64,000 bases of DNA, taken from the NCBI RefSeq assembly GCF_015169395.1, contig NZ_CP063458.1:6386001-6450000 (forward strand), in the 5' to 3' direction. Below, piece after piece: positions 17,558 through 25,897 of this stretch. The translations under genes and the position numbers were made by a program. Below the pieces are notes generated by a model, which was not told where the DNA came from, made no database searches, and was given only the letters and a program-made list of their open reading frames with translations. The DNA is from Humisphaera borealis. Lineage in GTDB: Bacteria > Planctomycetota > Phycisphaerae > Tepidisphaerales > Tepidisphaeraceae. Positions within the stretch are counted from its first letter, which is position 1; every line of letters starts with the position of its first letter.

Positions 17558-18736
17558 CTACATCGCCGGTGTCACTTCCGGTTGGCCCATCTTTTTCAGC
17601 CAGCGGTAGTGCGACGCGACGCCCGAGCGGAACGTCTTGTGTTCGCTGAACCGTACGCCGAACTCCTTGCACGTCTGTTCGACGACCTTTGACATCTCGG
17701 GGTAGTTGATATGGCAGATCTTGGGGAACAGGTGATGTTCGATCTGGAAGTTCAGTCCGCCCATCAGCCACGAACAGATCTTGCTGTCACGGGCGAAGTC
17801 GACCGTGGTTTCGATCTGGTGTACCGCCCAGGCGTTTTCCATCTTGTTGGTGTCGCCGACGGGCATGGGGAACTCGGCATCTTCGACCACGTGGGCCAGC
17901 TGGAAGACCACCGACATCGCAACGCCCATGCAGAACATCGCGACCACATACAGCCCGAGCACACTGAGCACCGGGTGCAGCAGCATTGGAATGACGAACA
18001 TGAACGTGTACGCGACGAGCTTGCCGGCGACGAAGATGAACAGGTCCTTGCCCCGTGGCCGGCGGACTTTATGCTCGCCAATCCGGCCGCGAATGATGTC
18101 GTTCCAGTCGTCGAAGATCTGCCACTTCATCGCCAGCATGCCATAGAGCGGCCAGAGGTAGATGTGCTGGAAACGGTGGAACCAGTAGCGGGGCTGCTGG
18201 GGGCTCAGGCGGCCGAGGATGCCGGTTTCAATGTCGGTGTCGTGGCCGCTGATGTTGACATAGGTGTGGTGGAAGACGCCATGCTTCCAGTGCCACTGGA
18301 ACGAGCTTCCACCGATGAGATCAAACGACATCGCGGCGATCTTGTTGATCCACCCCTTCTCGGAGTAGCCGTTGTGACCGCCGTCGTGACCGATATTGAA
18401 CCCGATGCCGGCCAGGACAAGGCCCAGGAAAGCGGCGATCGGCACGGCCTGCCACCAGGTGGTGACGACGAACAGCAGCGCCAGGTAGGACGTGACAAAC
18501 GCCGTCATCAGGACGGCCGACTTCACGTACATCTGCCAGCAGTCGCGTTTGCGGCGACCTGTACCTTCGAAGAGCGCGTCGATGCGCTTTCGGAGGGTGT
18601 GCATGAACTCGTTCTCCGCCGCAAACTTCAGCGGCGGGGCGGACTTCGGCGTTGTCACGGCTGCGGTCGCTGGCGTCGCTTCTTCTGGCTGAATGCGGGC
18701 GAACGATGGGATGGTCGGTTGCTGGATAGATGTCAT
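17558..18736 (-). CDS. Membrane fatty acid desaturase (acyl-CoA/acyl-lipid, Delta6-like family)
   Basis: The 392-residue membrane desaturase introduces a double bond into fatty acyl chains with a di-iron centre and O2. All three histidine boxes are present: GHDGGHNGY, HWKHGVFHHTY and QIEHHLFP. The last, with Gln in the first position, is typical of linoleoyl-CoA/Delta6-type enzymes. Hydrophobic pairs lie near SAVLMTAFVTSYLALLFVV, WWQAVPIAAFLGLVLAGIGF and GKLVAYTFMFVIPMLLHPVL. The N-terminus has no cytochrome b5 domain, so the electron donor must be separate. It is probably involved in membrane lipid adjustment. Confidence 0.93.
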   Translation of the reverse strand: MTSIQQPTIPSFARIQPEEATPATAAVTTPKSAPPLKFAAENEFMHTLRKRIDALFEGTGRRKRDCWQMYVKSAVLMTAFVTSYLALLFVVTTWWQAVPIAAFLGLVLAGIGFNIGHDGGHNGYSEKGWINKIAAMSFDLIGGSSFQWHWKHGVFHHTYVNISGHDTDIETGILGRLSPQQPRYWFHRFQHIYLWPLYGMLAMKWQIFDDWNDIIRGRIGEHKVRRPRGKDLFIFVAGKLVAYTFMFVIPMLLHPVLSVLGLYVVAMFCMGVAMSVVFQLAHVVEDAEFPMPVGDTNKMENAWAVHQIETTVDFARDSKICSWLMGGLNFQIEHHLFPKICHINYPEMSKVVEQTCKEFGVRFSEHKTFRSGVASHYRWLKKMGQPEVTPAM

Positions 18737-19051
18737 GCAGTGCTCGATAGCTCAGTGCGTAATTGGCCGGCGTCGCTAAATCCTTACACCGGAAGGCTCC
18801 GGAGGTTCGCCGTCCCACCATCGGCGACCTGACACCAGTCATACGAGTCTAATCGTTCGTCGGTGCGTCTACACCGAACGTTCGGTTCAAATCTACCGAA
18901 AATTACGTTCGTAGGGGTTAAATCGGGAAATTCCCAGCGCAATGTCAACGATCTGTTCAAAAAGGTCAACCCGTGAACCAGCCTTGACGCTCAGACCAGT
19001 CGTGCCGGTTCAAAACGGGCACGATCCGTAAAACCCACGGTCACTATCGGC
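18737..19051. other. 315-nt gap upstream of the desaturase gene
   Basis: No gene. The stretch is more AT-rich than its surroundings at 18880-18960 and contains the candidate promoter above. Also present is an imperfect palindrome around ccgaacgttcggttc (18879-18893), whose core CCGAACGTTCGG is a perfect 12-nt palindrome and might be an operator. Confidence 0.4.
18919..18948 (-). promoter_or_regulatory. Possible promoter for the desaturase gene
   Basis: Read on the minus strand, TTGACA (18948-18943) is followed after 18 bases by GATTTA (18924-18919). The -35 match is perfect but the -10 match is poor. It would give a leader of about 180 nt before the desaturase ATG. Confidence 0.28.
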
Positions 19052-20176
19052 TTATTTCACCGTACTAAGCGAATGAATCACGTGGCCCCCGACGTCGAAC
19101 CCCCCGACGTTATCGTTCCACTGCCAGGCATCCATCATGCCGATGAACATCCGCGTCGCCCCGGCAGGCACGACAAACTGCTGGACTTCGCCGTTGTCCC
19201 GCCGGCCGTTGCCGACGAAGAACGGCTGCTTGAGCAGAGGCGCCAGCGTCTGGAAGTCGCGGCTCGCGGCCGAGTCGAAATCCAGCGCCGCCGGGGCGGA
19301 GGTCGTGTTTGGGGCGTTCCCATCGAGAAATACCGCGATCAGCGACCCGATTGGAGCGCGAATGTTCGCGATCCCGTTGTCCGACTTCGTCAGCGCCGAT
19401 GTGTAATTCGTCGCCGTGCTGCCATGGCACACCAGGAACCCCGAATTGCCGTCGGCACCCAGCGGGTTTCCCCCGTCGTACGTTGCGCTGCCCTGGACGC
19501 CGTCAAAACTGATGCTGCTGCCAGGGGTAACGAGTGCAGAGTTGGTAACGACCTGCGGCGATTGCCGGTTTGCCGCCGAGCCGGCGGTATCCCACACCCA
19601 GTTGTTCGACGGCTGCAGGTTCTTGGTCACGGTGCCATCGGGCATCCCGGCGAGCCAGAGATTACCCTTCGCCGGTGCATAGAACGTCTCTGACGTCACG
19701 TCCACCATCGCAATCGCGCTCTTGCTGATCTGCGTATTGCGCGAACCGAAGATCGGTGCGAAGGTCAGGGGTAATCGCCCGTTTCCAAACGTGTGGGAGA
19801 TGGTCACGCGAACCGCATTGGACGAGGAGATCGCCACGTTCGCGGTAAACGTCTTGCTCTGGGCGTCCCAGTAGCCGGTCTCGGTAACGCATTGAGAAGA
19901 CGAAATGGATTGTCCGTCGAGCTGGTTTAACATCGCGATCGCCAGTGCGTTCGACGATGCGGCGGACTGCCCCAGCAGGGTGTTTTTCAGACCGGCGGCA
20001 CCATAACGGGCGGCGGCGTCGGCGGCGGCCTGAGCTTCCGTCTTGGCGAGCTCGACCCGGCCATAATCCACGGCAAAGACGCCGATCCCCATTAGCACGG
20101 TCATTAGAACGGTGGCGTAGACGAGAACTCCTCCCCGCCGCCTGAGCCCCGCGACTCGCACTTCCGTGTAACGCAT
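19052..20176 (-). CDS. TadG-like pilus-assembly protein
   Basis: The N-terminus of this 374-residue protein, RRGGVLVYATVLMTVLMGIG followed by VFAVDYGRVELAKTEAQAAA, is the TadE/TadG-like signature: a single membrane helix followed by a Tyr/Arg step and an Ala-rich amphipathic helix (DAAARYGAAGL). The remainder is extracytoplasmic, Gly/Ser/Asn-rich and beta-rich (GDNG-type loops, SFDGVQGSATYDGGNPLGAD). In other bacteria TadG is a minor pilus-associated protein. Here it is 23 kb away from the main tad operon and on the other strand. It could be an orphan subunit of that pilus or serve another surface structure. Confidence 0.78.
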   Translation of the reverse strand: MRYTEVRVAGLRRRGGVLVYATVLMTVLMGIGVFAVDYGRVELAKTEAQAAADAAARYGAAGLKNTLLGQSAASSNALAIAMLNQLDGQSISSSQCVTETGYWDAQSKTFTANVAISSSNAVRVTISHTFGNGRLPLTFAPIFGSRNTQISKSAIAMVDVTSETFYAPAKGNLWLAGMPDGTVTKNLQPSNNWVWDTAGSAANRQSPQVVTNSALVTPGSSISFDGVQGSATYDGGNPLGADGNSGFLVCHGSTATNYTSALTKSDNGIANIRAPIGSLIAVFLDGNAPNTTSAPAALDFDSAASRDFQTLAPLLKQPFFVGNGRRDNGEVQQFVVPAGATRMFIGMMDAWQWNDNVGGFDVGGHVIHSLSTVK

Positions 20177-20293
20177 ACAACAAATCCGCGTCCCGAACGA
20201 CCGACAGGCCGGTCCCTATTTCGGTCATCGGCCGCCCTCGGACCTTGGATTACTGGATCGGCTGCCCCGGCAGTGATCTATCTTCAGGTAGCG

Positions 20294-20938
20294 TTAACCC
20301 ACAGGCGTGACATTGACTTGGAACGACAACTGCTCCAACGAAACCGCCACATCAACGCTGTTGAGCGCGATGTCCGGCGGGACCGTCAGCGAACACGGCG
20401 CAAAGTTCAGAACGCCACGCACACCGGCCTCGACCACGCGATCGGCGACGTCCTGTGCGGCGTCGGCCGGGACGGCGATGATCGCCAGCCTGATAGAATG
20501 AGCCGCGACGGTCTTCTGAAGATCATCGTACGACTGAATCGTGAACGCCCCCAGCTTTCGACCCACCTTCGAGGGATCGTTGTCGAACACCGCGACGAGC
20601 TTGAACCCCTTGGAATTAAACCCTTTATAACTCGACAGCGCCTTGCCGATGTTGCCCGCGCCCACCAGCAATACGTTCCACGTCTTGTCGGTCCCCAGGA
20701 TCTTCCGCAACTGCTGGATCAGGTCGTCTACGCGGTACCCAATCCCGGGATGGCCGAACTGTCCGAAGTATCCCAGATCCTTGCGAACCTGCGCGTCGGT
20801 CAGGCCCAGGCTTTCCCCAACTGCTTGCTGGAGATGGTCCGGCGATCCTTCCGTCGGAACGCGTCGAGTTGGCGCAAGTAGAGACTCAGCCGCTTGACGG
20901 CAGGGTTCGGTATGGACTCCAGTCGAAAGTTCTCCATG
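20294..20938 (-). pseudogene. rex: Redox-sensing transcriptional repressor Rex, broken by a -1 frameshift
   Basis: Rex senses the NADH/NAD+ ratio and represses respiratory or fermentative genes. From the ATG at 20938 the winged-helix part reads normally (NPAVKRLSLYLRQLDAFRRK, RRTISSKQLG), then stops within six codons. The next frame resumes at once with SLGLTDAQVRKDLGYFGQFG and HPGIGYRVDDLIQQLRKILG. The Rossmann domain follows, with VLLVGAGNIGKALSSYKGF, VAVFDNDPSKVG and GVLNFAP. One added base in the run of four Gs at 20816-20819 (minus strand) restores QLGESLGLTD. All domains are otherwise conserved, so this is either a recent mutation or a homopolymer sequencing error. Confidence 0.9.
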
Positions 20939-21307
20939 CGTTCCTTGGAACCGGTGGTCGTCCGACTATAGCGGCGGGTTGCCGGATCGCGGCGCGATTA
21001 TTCCCGACCGGGTTGGCCGGTCAAGACAATCAATCAGCGGAATCCCACGATATTGCTGGTATGGTCGCCCGAAGCGTTACCTTGGATAGCACTTGTAGGG
21101 TCCGCCTTGGCGGACGCGGCGCTGCGAAACCCAGGACCACTGCGTCCGCCAAGGCGGACCCTACGAGCGCATTCCCCTCACTTGTTGACGGACCAGGATG
21201 TGTTGAAGTGGCGACGGCATTGCGTACCGTCTTTTCCTTGACACTGTTGCATAACGTCTGCTACGGTCGAAGCCAACGCGCGTTCAGCGGATCAGCGCGC
21301 GGGTTTT
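20939..21307. other. 369-nt gap between divergent rex and an exported-protein gene
   Basis: The gap holds the inverted repeat at 21095-21164 and otherwise no recognised element. No ORF in it has a family match. No clear Rex operator is visible. Confidence 0.45.
21095..21164. repeat. Inverted repeat, GTAGGGTCCGCCTTGGCGGACGC family
   Basis: The 23-nt arms at 21095-21117 and 21142-21164 are perfectly complementary and enclose 24 bases. Each arm has an inner palindrome, GTCCGCCTTGGCGGAC. Same family as 11607-11732. Confidence 0.93.
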
Positions 21308-22603
21308 ATGTTCCCGATGGGTCAGGTGTTCGCGTCCGCTGGCTGGAGAGAGGCCTTGAAGCACTTCGTCGCACACTACCGTCCGGCCCGTTGGCTCCGC
21401 CTGAGCGTTCTGGCTTTGGCGTCGCTGGTCGTCGTTCCGTCGGGGCTGGTGGCCCAGACCACGCCGGCAACCAAACCGGTCATCAAGCGTGGCGGGCCGA
21501 CACCGCCGCCGAGCGTTCGCGGTACGCCGAACCTGACGGCACCGCAGGTGGCAGAGATCAAGCGGTGGGTATCGACCGAAGCCGCTGCGATGACGGCGGG
21601 GGACCCGGCGGTCCTGGCATCGGCAAGGGGCAACATCATCGGTGCCGCGGCGATCCCCGTTCCCGGCAACACCAAGGCCCCATCAACGCCCGCATCGCCG
21701 GCCTATCAGACCGCCTACGCAACCTCGCTTGAAGCGGAACTCCTCAAGCAACTGGCGAGCAAAGATGCCCGCATCCGCCTGAATGCCGCCGTCACGCTGG
21801 CGAAGGTCGCGGCGAGCATGAACCAGGGCACGACCCTGCTCGCGTCCACCGAGAAAGCGATCGGCGACTCGTCCGAGGCGGTGTCGATGTGGGGTGTCCG
21901 AGCCGCGAAGGATGTCTATCCGAACCTGCTGGGCATCAATCAGCCCGGCGCGACCAAGTTGTCGACCGCGGTCATCGGCGCGGTCAAGGCGCACCCGACG
22001 TCGGCGGCGATCGCCGAAGACGCGTATGCGACGCTCGCGGGAACGAATGTCACCGGCAACGCCCAGCGGGCCGGGGCCGGTCTGGACGCGATCATCGCCC
22101 TGATCCAGGCACGGGCTCAGCTCTATTCGAAGGTAGACCCGGCCAATCTGCCCGAGCAGGATCCGAACTTCCCCGCCCGCCCCGAACTCGACGCCCCGGT
22201 GGTCACCTACCTGGCGATCAGCGGCTGGCGCGCGATGACTCCGGCTCAGAAGGCCAAGGCCGGCCGGGCGATTTACGACCAGACCAACGAACTAATTCGC
22301 ATCGGACCGCTGCTGCCGCCGGGCGGACCGGGGATCGTTCAGACCCGGCTCAATGACCTGATGAAAGAGCTCAAGAACATGAGCGGCGCGCTGCAGGTCA
22401 TCCTGACTGCCGAAAAATCGACGGCCGGATCAACTGCGGCCAGAACGCTGAACGGGATGGCGACGAATCAGCCCGCTCAGCCCTTGATGATTGCGGAACT
22501 GGCGAAGGTTGAAGCCGAGATGATCAAGGTCAAGATTCTGGAATCCCCGGCGACACCCCCGGCCGGTGCCGCCACCGGCACGCCGGCAGCGTTGAACAAG
22601 TAG
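21308..22603 (+). CDS. Exported helical protein of unknown function
   Basis: Not recognised. The 431-residue frame starts at 21308, with a second ATG 12 bases on. The N-terminus has an Arg-rich stretch then LRLSVLALASLVVVPSGLVA and QTTPA, a signal peptide. The mature part is Ala-rich and predicted helical, with LEAELLKQLASKDARIRLNA followed by AVTLAKVAASM and EDAYATLAGTN, which looks like HEAT-type solenoid repeats. Pro/Thr- and Ala/Gly-rich tails bound it. Such repeats bind other proteins, but a partner cannot be named. It stands upstream of the ABC transporter cluster, separated by an inverted repeat. Confidence 0.65.
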   Translation: MFPMGQVFASAGWREALKHFVAHYRPARWLRLSVLALASLVVVPSGLVAQTTPATKPVIKRGGPTPPPSVRGTPNLTAPQVAEIKRWVSTEAAAMTAGDPAVLASARGNIIGAAAIPVPGNTKAPSTPASPAYQTAYATSLEAELLKQLASKDARIRLNAAVTLAKVAASMNQGTTLLASTEKAIGDSSEAVSMWGVRAAKDVYPNLLGINQPGATKLSTAVIGAVKAHPTSAAIAEDAYATLAGTNVTGNAQRAGAGLDAIIALIQARAQLYSKVDPANLPEQDPNFPARPELDAPVVTYLAISGWRAMTPAQKAKAGRAIYDQTNELIRIGPLLPPGGPGIVQTRLNDLMKELKNMSGALQVILTAEKSTAGSTAARTLNGMATNQPAQPLMIAELAKVEAEMIKVKILESPATPPAGAATGTPAALNK

Positions 22604-22632
22604 TCCCGGCAGAAAAGTGCCTGGTGCCACAA

Positions 22633-22700
22633 GTCGCCGGTACGCCGGAGACTCGTGCCGAACCGTACACTAGGACACGGGTCTCCGGAGTACCGGCGAC
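22633..22700. repeat. Inverted repeat, gtcgccggtacgccggagac family
   Basis: The left arm at 22633-22657 and right arm at 22676-22700 are complementary over about 25 nt with a few mismatches. The 18-nt spacer is unique. It lies between the exported-protein gene and the first solute-binding protein gene and may be a terminator. Confidence 0.85.
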
Positions 22701-22783
22701 CCGTCGCACCAACATCGATCGCCGCGACGTTGAATGATACTCTCGGTTGAATCGGACGCTCCGACGCCTTCAAAAGTCCCCGC

Positions 22784-24496
22784 ATGGCCCGACTGCTCTT
22801 GATCCCCGCCGCGATGCTTGTCCTGCTGATCGGGGCGCTCGTCTGGTCCGGCGGTGGAACCCAATCGAGGGCTGACCTCACCTTCATCAACCGCGGCGAG
22901 ATCGGCACCCTCGATCCCAACCGCATGGCCTGGATGCAGGACATCCGGGTCGGCTACTGCATCTTCGAAGGGCTCTACACCCTCGACCCCGCGACGCTCA
23001 ATGCCGTCCCCGGCGCTTCGGAGCCGGCCGAGATCTCCGCCGACAAAACTGTCTACACCTTCCGCATCCGCCCGAACGCCCGGTGGAGCAACGGCGACCC
23101 CGTCACCACCGCCGACTTTGTCTTCGCGTGGAAGCGGATGCTGCAGGAGCCCGGCGACTACACCTCGCTGCTGTACTACATCAAGGGTGCCCGCGAGTAC
23201 ATGAAGGCATTCGCCGAGTGGGGCAAGGCCCGGTCCGAGGCGACCGCCAAAGCCGACCCATCGGCCGCCATACCCGCCGAGCCGGGCTTCGCCGGCGTGG
23301 GTATCGAGCCGCTCGACAGCCGTACGCTGCGTGTGACGCTCAACCATCCGGTCGGCTTCTTTCTGGACATCATCGCGTTTCCCTGCTGCTTCCCGCTGCA
23401 CGAGAAGTCGATGCAGCCGTTCATCGACAAAGACGTGCGCAAGGCGACGGGCAAGATCGTCTACGACAAGCGATTCACCCTTCCGCCGAACCTGCTCACC
23501 AACGGCGCTTACGAACTGACGTCGTGGGACTTCAAACGGCGGATTCGCTTGACCGCCAGCCAGTACTGGTGGAACAAGGATGCTGTCAAAACCAAGTCGA
23601 TCGATGTCGTCTCGGCCGACGACTACCTCTGGGCTCTGACGATCTACGACACCGGCGGGGTGGACTGGCTGACCGACATGTCCGGCGAACTGGCCGCGGA
23701 CCTGCTGAAGAAAGGCCGCAAAGACGTTCACGTCTATCCCGGCTTCGGCACGTACTTCTACACCTTCAACTGCAAGGAAAAACTCGCCGACGGCCGGAAG
23801 AACCCGTTTGCCGATGTGCGCGTGCGGCAGGCGTTCTCGATGGCGGTGAACAAGCAGGTGATCGTGGACAACGTCACCCGGCTGGGCGAGCCGATCACCA
23901 CGCAGTACATCCCGCCTTACGCATTCGAAAAGTACCCCAGCCCCAAAGGACTTGGGTACAACGTGGAACGCGCCAAGCAGCTGATGGCCGAGGCCGGATA
24001 TCCCGGCGGCAAAGGCTTCCCCGACATCACGCTGCTGTTCAACAGCGAAGGCCAGCACGGGCCGATCGCCCAGATCGTCCGCCGGCAGTGGCAGGAAGCG
24101 CTGGGCGTCGATCTGCGGCTGGAAAGCATCGAGATCAACACCTTCCGCCAGCGCCTGCACAACAAGGAATACGCCGTCGCCCGCGCCAGCTGGTACGGCG
24201 ACTACAACGACCCTTCCACCTTCACCGACAAGTACAAGAGCGAGAGCGACAACAACGACTCGGCATGGATCAACCCCGAGTACGATGCGCTGTGCGCCAA
24301 AGCCGACCGCGAACGCGACGACGGCGAACGCCTGAAGTTGTTCGCGCAGGCCGAGAAGCTCCTGCTCGAGGAGGCGCCGATCCTCCCGATGTACCACTAC
24401 ATGAACGTCTACCTGTATCGCCCCGAGCAGGTCCACGGCATGATGCACCACTCGCGGAACCACCAGGTGATGTGGCCGATCGAGGTGAAGCGTTGA
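22784..24496 (+). CDS. Peptide ABC transporter solute-binding protein 1 (OppA-like)
   Basis: Family 5 extracellular solute-binding protein of 570 residues. The N-terminus LLLIPAAMLVLLIGALVW is a membrane anchor or uncleaved signal, with no lipobox Cys. The mature domain starts DLTFINRGEIGTLDPNRMAW, and the family pattern is clear in YTFRIRPNARWSNGDPVTTA, DFVFAWKRML, NPFADVRVRQAFSMAVNKQV and FPDITLLFNSEG. WYGDYNDPSTFTDKYKSESD is the usual late motif of OppA. It opens the cluster, followed directly by a permease pair. It likely delivers oligopeptides. Confidence 0.93.
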   Translation: MARLLLIPAAMLVLLIGALVWSGGGTQSRADLTFINRGEIGTLDPNRMAWMQDIRVGYCIFEGLYTLDPATLNAVPGASEPAEISADKTVYTFRIRPNARWSNGDPVTTADFVFAWKRMLQEPGDYTSLLYYIKGAREYMKAFAEWGKARSEATAKADPSAAIPAEPGFAGVGIEPLDSRTLRVTLNHPVGFFLDIIAFPCCFPLHEKSMQPFIDKDVRKATGKIVYDKRFTLPPNLLTNGAYELTSWDFKRRIRLTASQYWWNKDAVKTKSIDVVSADDYLWALTIYDTGGVDWLTDMSGELAADLLKKGRKDVHVYPGFGTYFYTFNCKEKLADGRKNPFADVRVRQAFSMAVNKQVIVDNVTRLGEPITTQYIPPYAFEKYPSPKGLGYNVERAKQLMAEAGYPGGKGFPDITLLFNSEGQHGPIAQIVRRQWQEALGVDLRLESIEINTFRQRLHNKEYAVARASWYGDYNDPSTFTDKYKSESDNNDSAWINPEYDALCAKADRERDDGERLKLFAQAEKLLLEEAPILPMYHYMNVYLYRPEQVHGMMHHSRNHQVMWPIEVKR

Positions 24497-24498
24497 AT

Positions 24499-24602
24499 GC
24501 TGAGTTCAAAGTGCCGGGTGTCGAGTGCTGAGCAGAAATGCGACGCACAGGCCGTCCGCCGAAGTCTGATACTGAGCACTCAGCACTTTCAACCCGGCAC
24601 TC
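24499..24602. repeat. Inverted repeat with heptamer-phased arms (GTGCTGA words)
   Basis: The left arm 24499-24534 reads as seven-base steps (gttcaaa gtgccgg gtgtcga gtgctga). The right arm 24571-24602 is the complement with shuffled words (gagcactcagcactttcaac). It lies between the oppA- and oppB-like genes. Confidence 0.8.
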
Positions 24603-24639
24603 CTTTTTCGCCCTTTTCGCGTATAGTCCCCGCCAACGC

Positions 24640-25575
24640 ATGGGCACCTACATCGCCATCCGCCTGCTCCAGTTCCCCCTGATCCTCGGGGTGATCTACG
24701 TCGCGACCTTTTTGCTCGCGTGGGTGGCACCCGGCGATCCCTTCCAGCAGACCGACCGCACGCTCCCGCCCGAAGTACTCGCCCAGCTCCGCGAACGATT
24801 CCACGCCGAAAGCGCCTGGGAGTTTCTGACCTACTACCCCTGGCAACTGATCCAGGGCGACTTCGGCCCGAGCCTGATCCACCAGGGCTGGTCGGTAAAC
24901 CAGATCCTGGGTGCATCGCTGCCGGTGTCGATCACGATCGGCCTGTTCGCGCTGATCGTGGCGATGGTCGTCGGAGTGACGCTGGGCGCGCTCGCCGGCG
25001 TTCGCCGGGGCGGCCCGGTGGACTGGGCGAGTTTGTCGGTCAGCCTGATCGGCATCAGCCTGCCGGGGTTTGTGACCGCCGCGCTGCTGTTCGCGGCGTT
25101 CTGCGTTCATCTGCGATGGTTCCCGATCGGCCACTGGGGCTCTCTGCGGGATGTCGTGCTTCCGGGGCTGGCGTTGTCGCTCATGCCGATGGCGTATATC
25201 GCCCGGCTGACGCGGGTCTCGATGATCGACACCCTCGGCAGCGACTACATCCGCACCGGCCGGGCCAAGGGCCTGGCCCGCAACACCGTCATCTGGAAAC
25301 ACGCCCTGCGCAACGCGCTGCTGCCGGTGCTAAGCTACATCGGCCCGGCGGCGGCGGCGACGCTGACGGGGTCGTTCGTGGTCGAGAAGGTCTTCAACCT
25401 GCCGGGCCTCGGACAGCATTTCGTCGGATCGGTGCTCAATCGCGACCAGACGCTGATCCTGGGCACCGTCATGGTCTACTCCCTGTTCCTGCTGTCGCTG
25501 AACCTGCTGGTGGACATCGGCTACGCCCTGGTCGACCCGCGCATCGACGTGACGGCCAAAGGGGCCGGCGCATAA
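24640..25575 (+). CDS. Peptide ABC transporter permease 1 (OppB-like)
   Basis: The 311-residue permease starts at the ATG at 24640 (MGTYIAIRLLQFPLILGVIY); the longer in-frame ORF runs back through the repeat. OppB/DppB features include the first helix, the periplasmic loop with FHAESAWEFLTYYPWQLIQG and DFGPSL, and six membrane segments. The coupling-helix region that contacts the ATPase reads DTLGSDYIRTGRAKGLARNT. Ends with VDIGYALVDPRIDV, standard for the family. Forms a heterodimer with the OppC-like product of the next gene. Confidence 0.92.
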   Translation: MGTYIAIRLLQFPLILGVIYVATFLLAWVAPGDPFQQTDRTLPPEVLAQLRERFHAESAWEFLTYYPWQLIQGDFGPSLIHQGWSVNQILGASLPVSITIGLFALIVAMVVGVTLGALAGVRRGGPVDWASLSVSLIGISLPGFVTAALLFAAFCVHLRWFPIGHWGSLRDVVLPGLALSLMPMAYIARLTRVSMIDTLGSDYIRTGRAKGLARNTVIWKHALRNALLPVLSYIGPAAAATLTGSFVVEKVFNLPGLGQHFVGSVLNRDQTLILGTVMVYSLFLLSLNLLVDIGYALVDPRIDVTAKGAGA

Positions 25576-25897
25576 TGCCACTCGTGCGAAACATCCTGCG
25601 CCGCCCGAAGGAGAACACCACGGAGGCACGGAGGCACGGAGGCACGGAGGGCAACTTGAACGATCTGTGTCTGCAGCCAATCCAGAGCGATCCGGCTCAG
25701 GCAGGACAGGAATGAAGCTTGTGGAAAGACTTGAAACTCCGCGTACTGGCACGCCAGGATTGTCGGATCACCGAGTATCCCTCCGTGTCTCCGTGCCTCC
25801 GTGGTGGCTTTGTTTCCGCGCAGGAGTTTATTCCACGCCTTTGACTGCCAGCCATTGAACGCGAGCCCCTTCCCGTGATAAGACCTGACAGCCGGAC
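25576..25897. other. 322-nt gap inside the transporter cluster
   Basis: The gap between the two permease genes is filled mainly by the octamer-word inverted repeat at 25616-25807. No gene seen. Confidence 0.6.
25616..25807. repeat. Inverted repeat with octamer-phased arms (cggaggca words)
   Basis: The left arm at 25616-25651 has three or more exact repeats of cggaggca. The right arm at 25779-25807 ends ctccgtgcctccgtggtgg. The arms are about 130 bases apart, much further than in most elements here. Confidence 0.88.

Noticed and set aside
25616-25807. Repeats considered as terminal inverted repeats of insertion sequences.
   Set aside because: No transposase fragment lies between the arms of any element; spacers are 18 to about 150 bases and non-coding.
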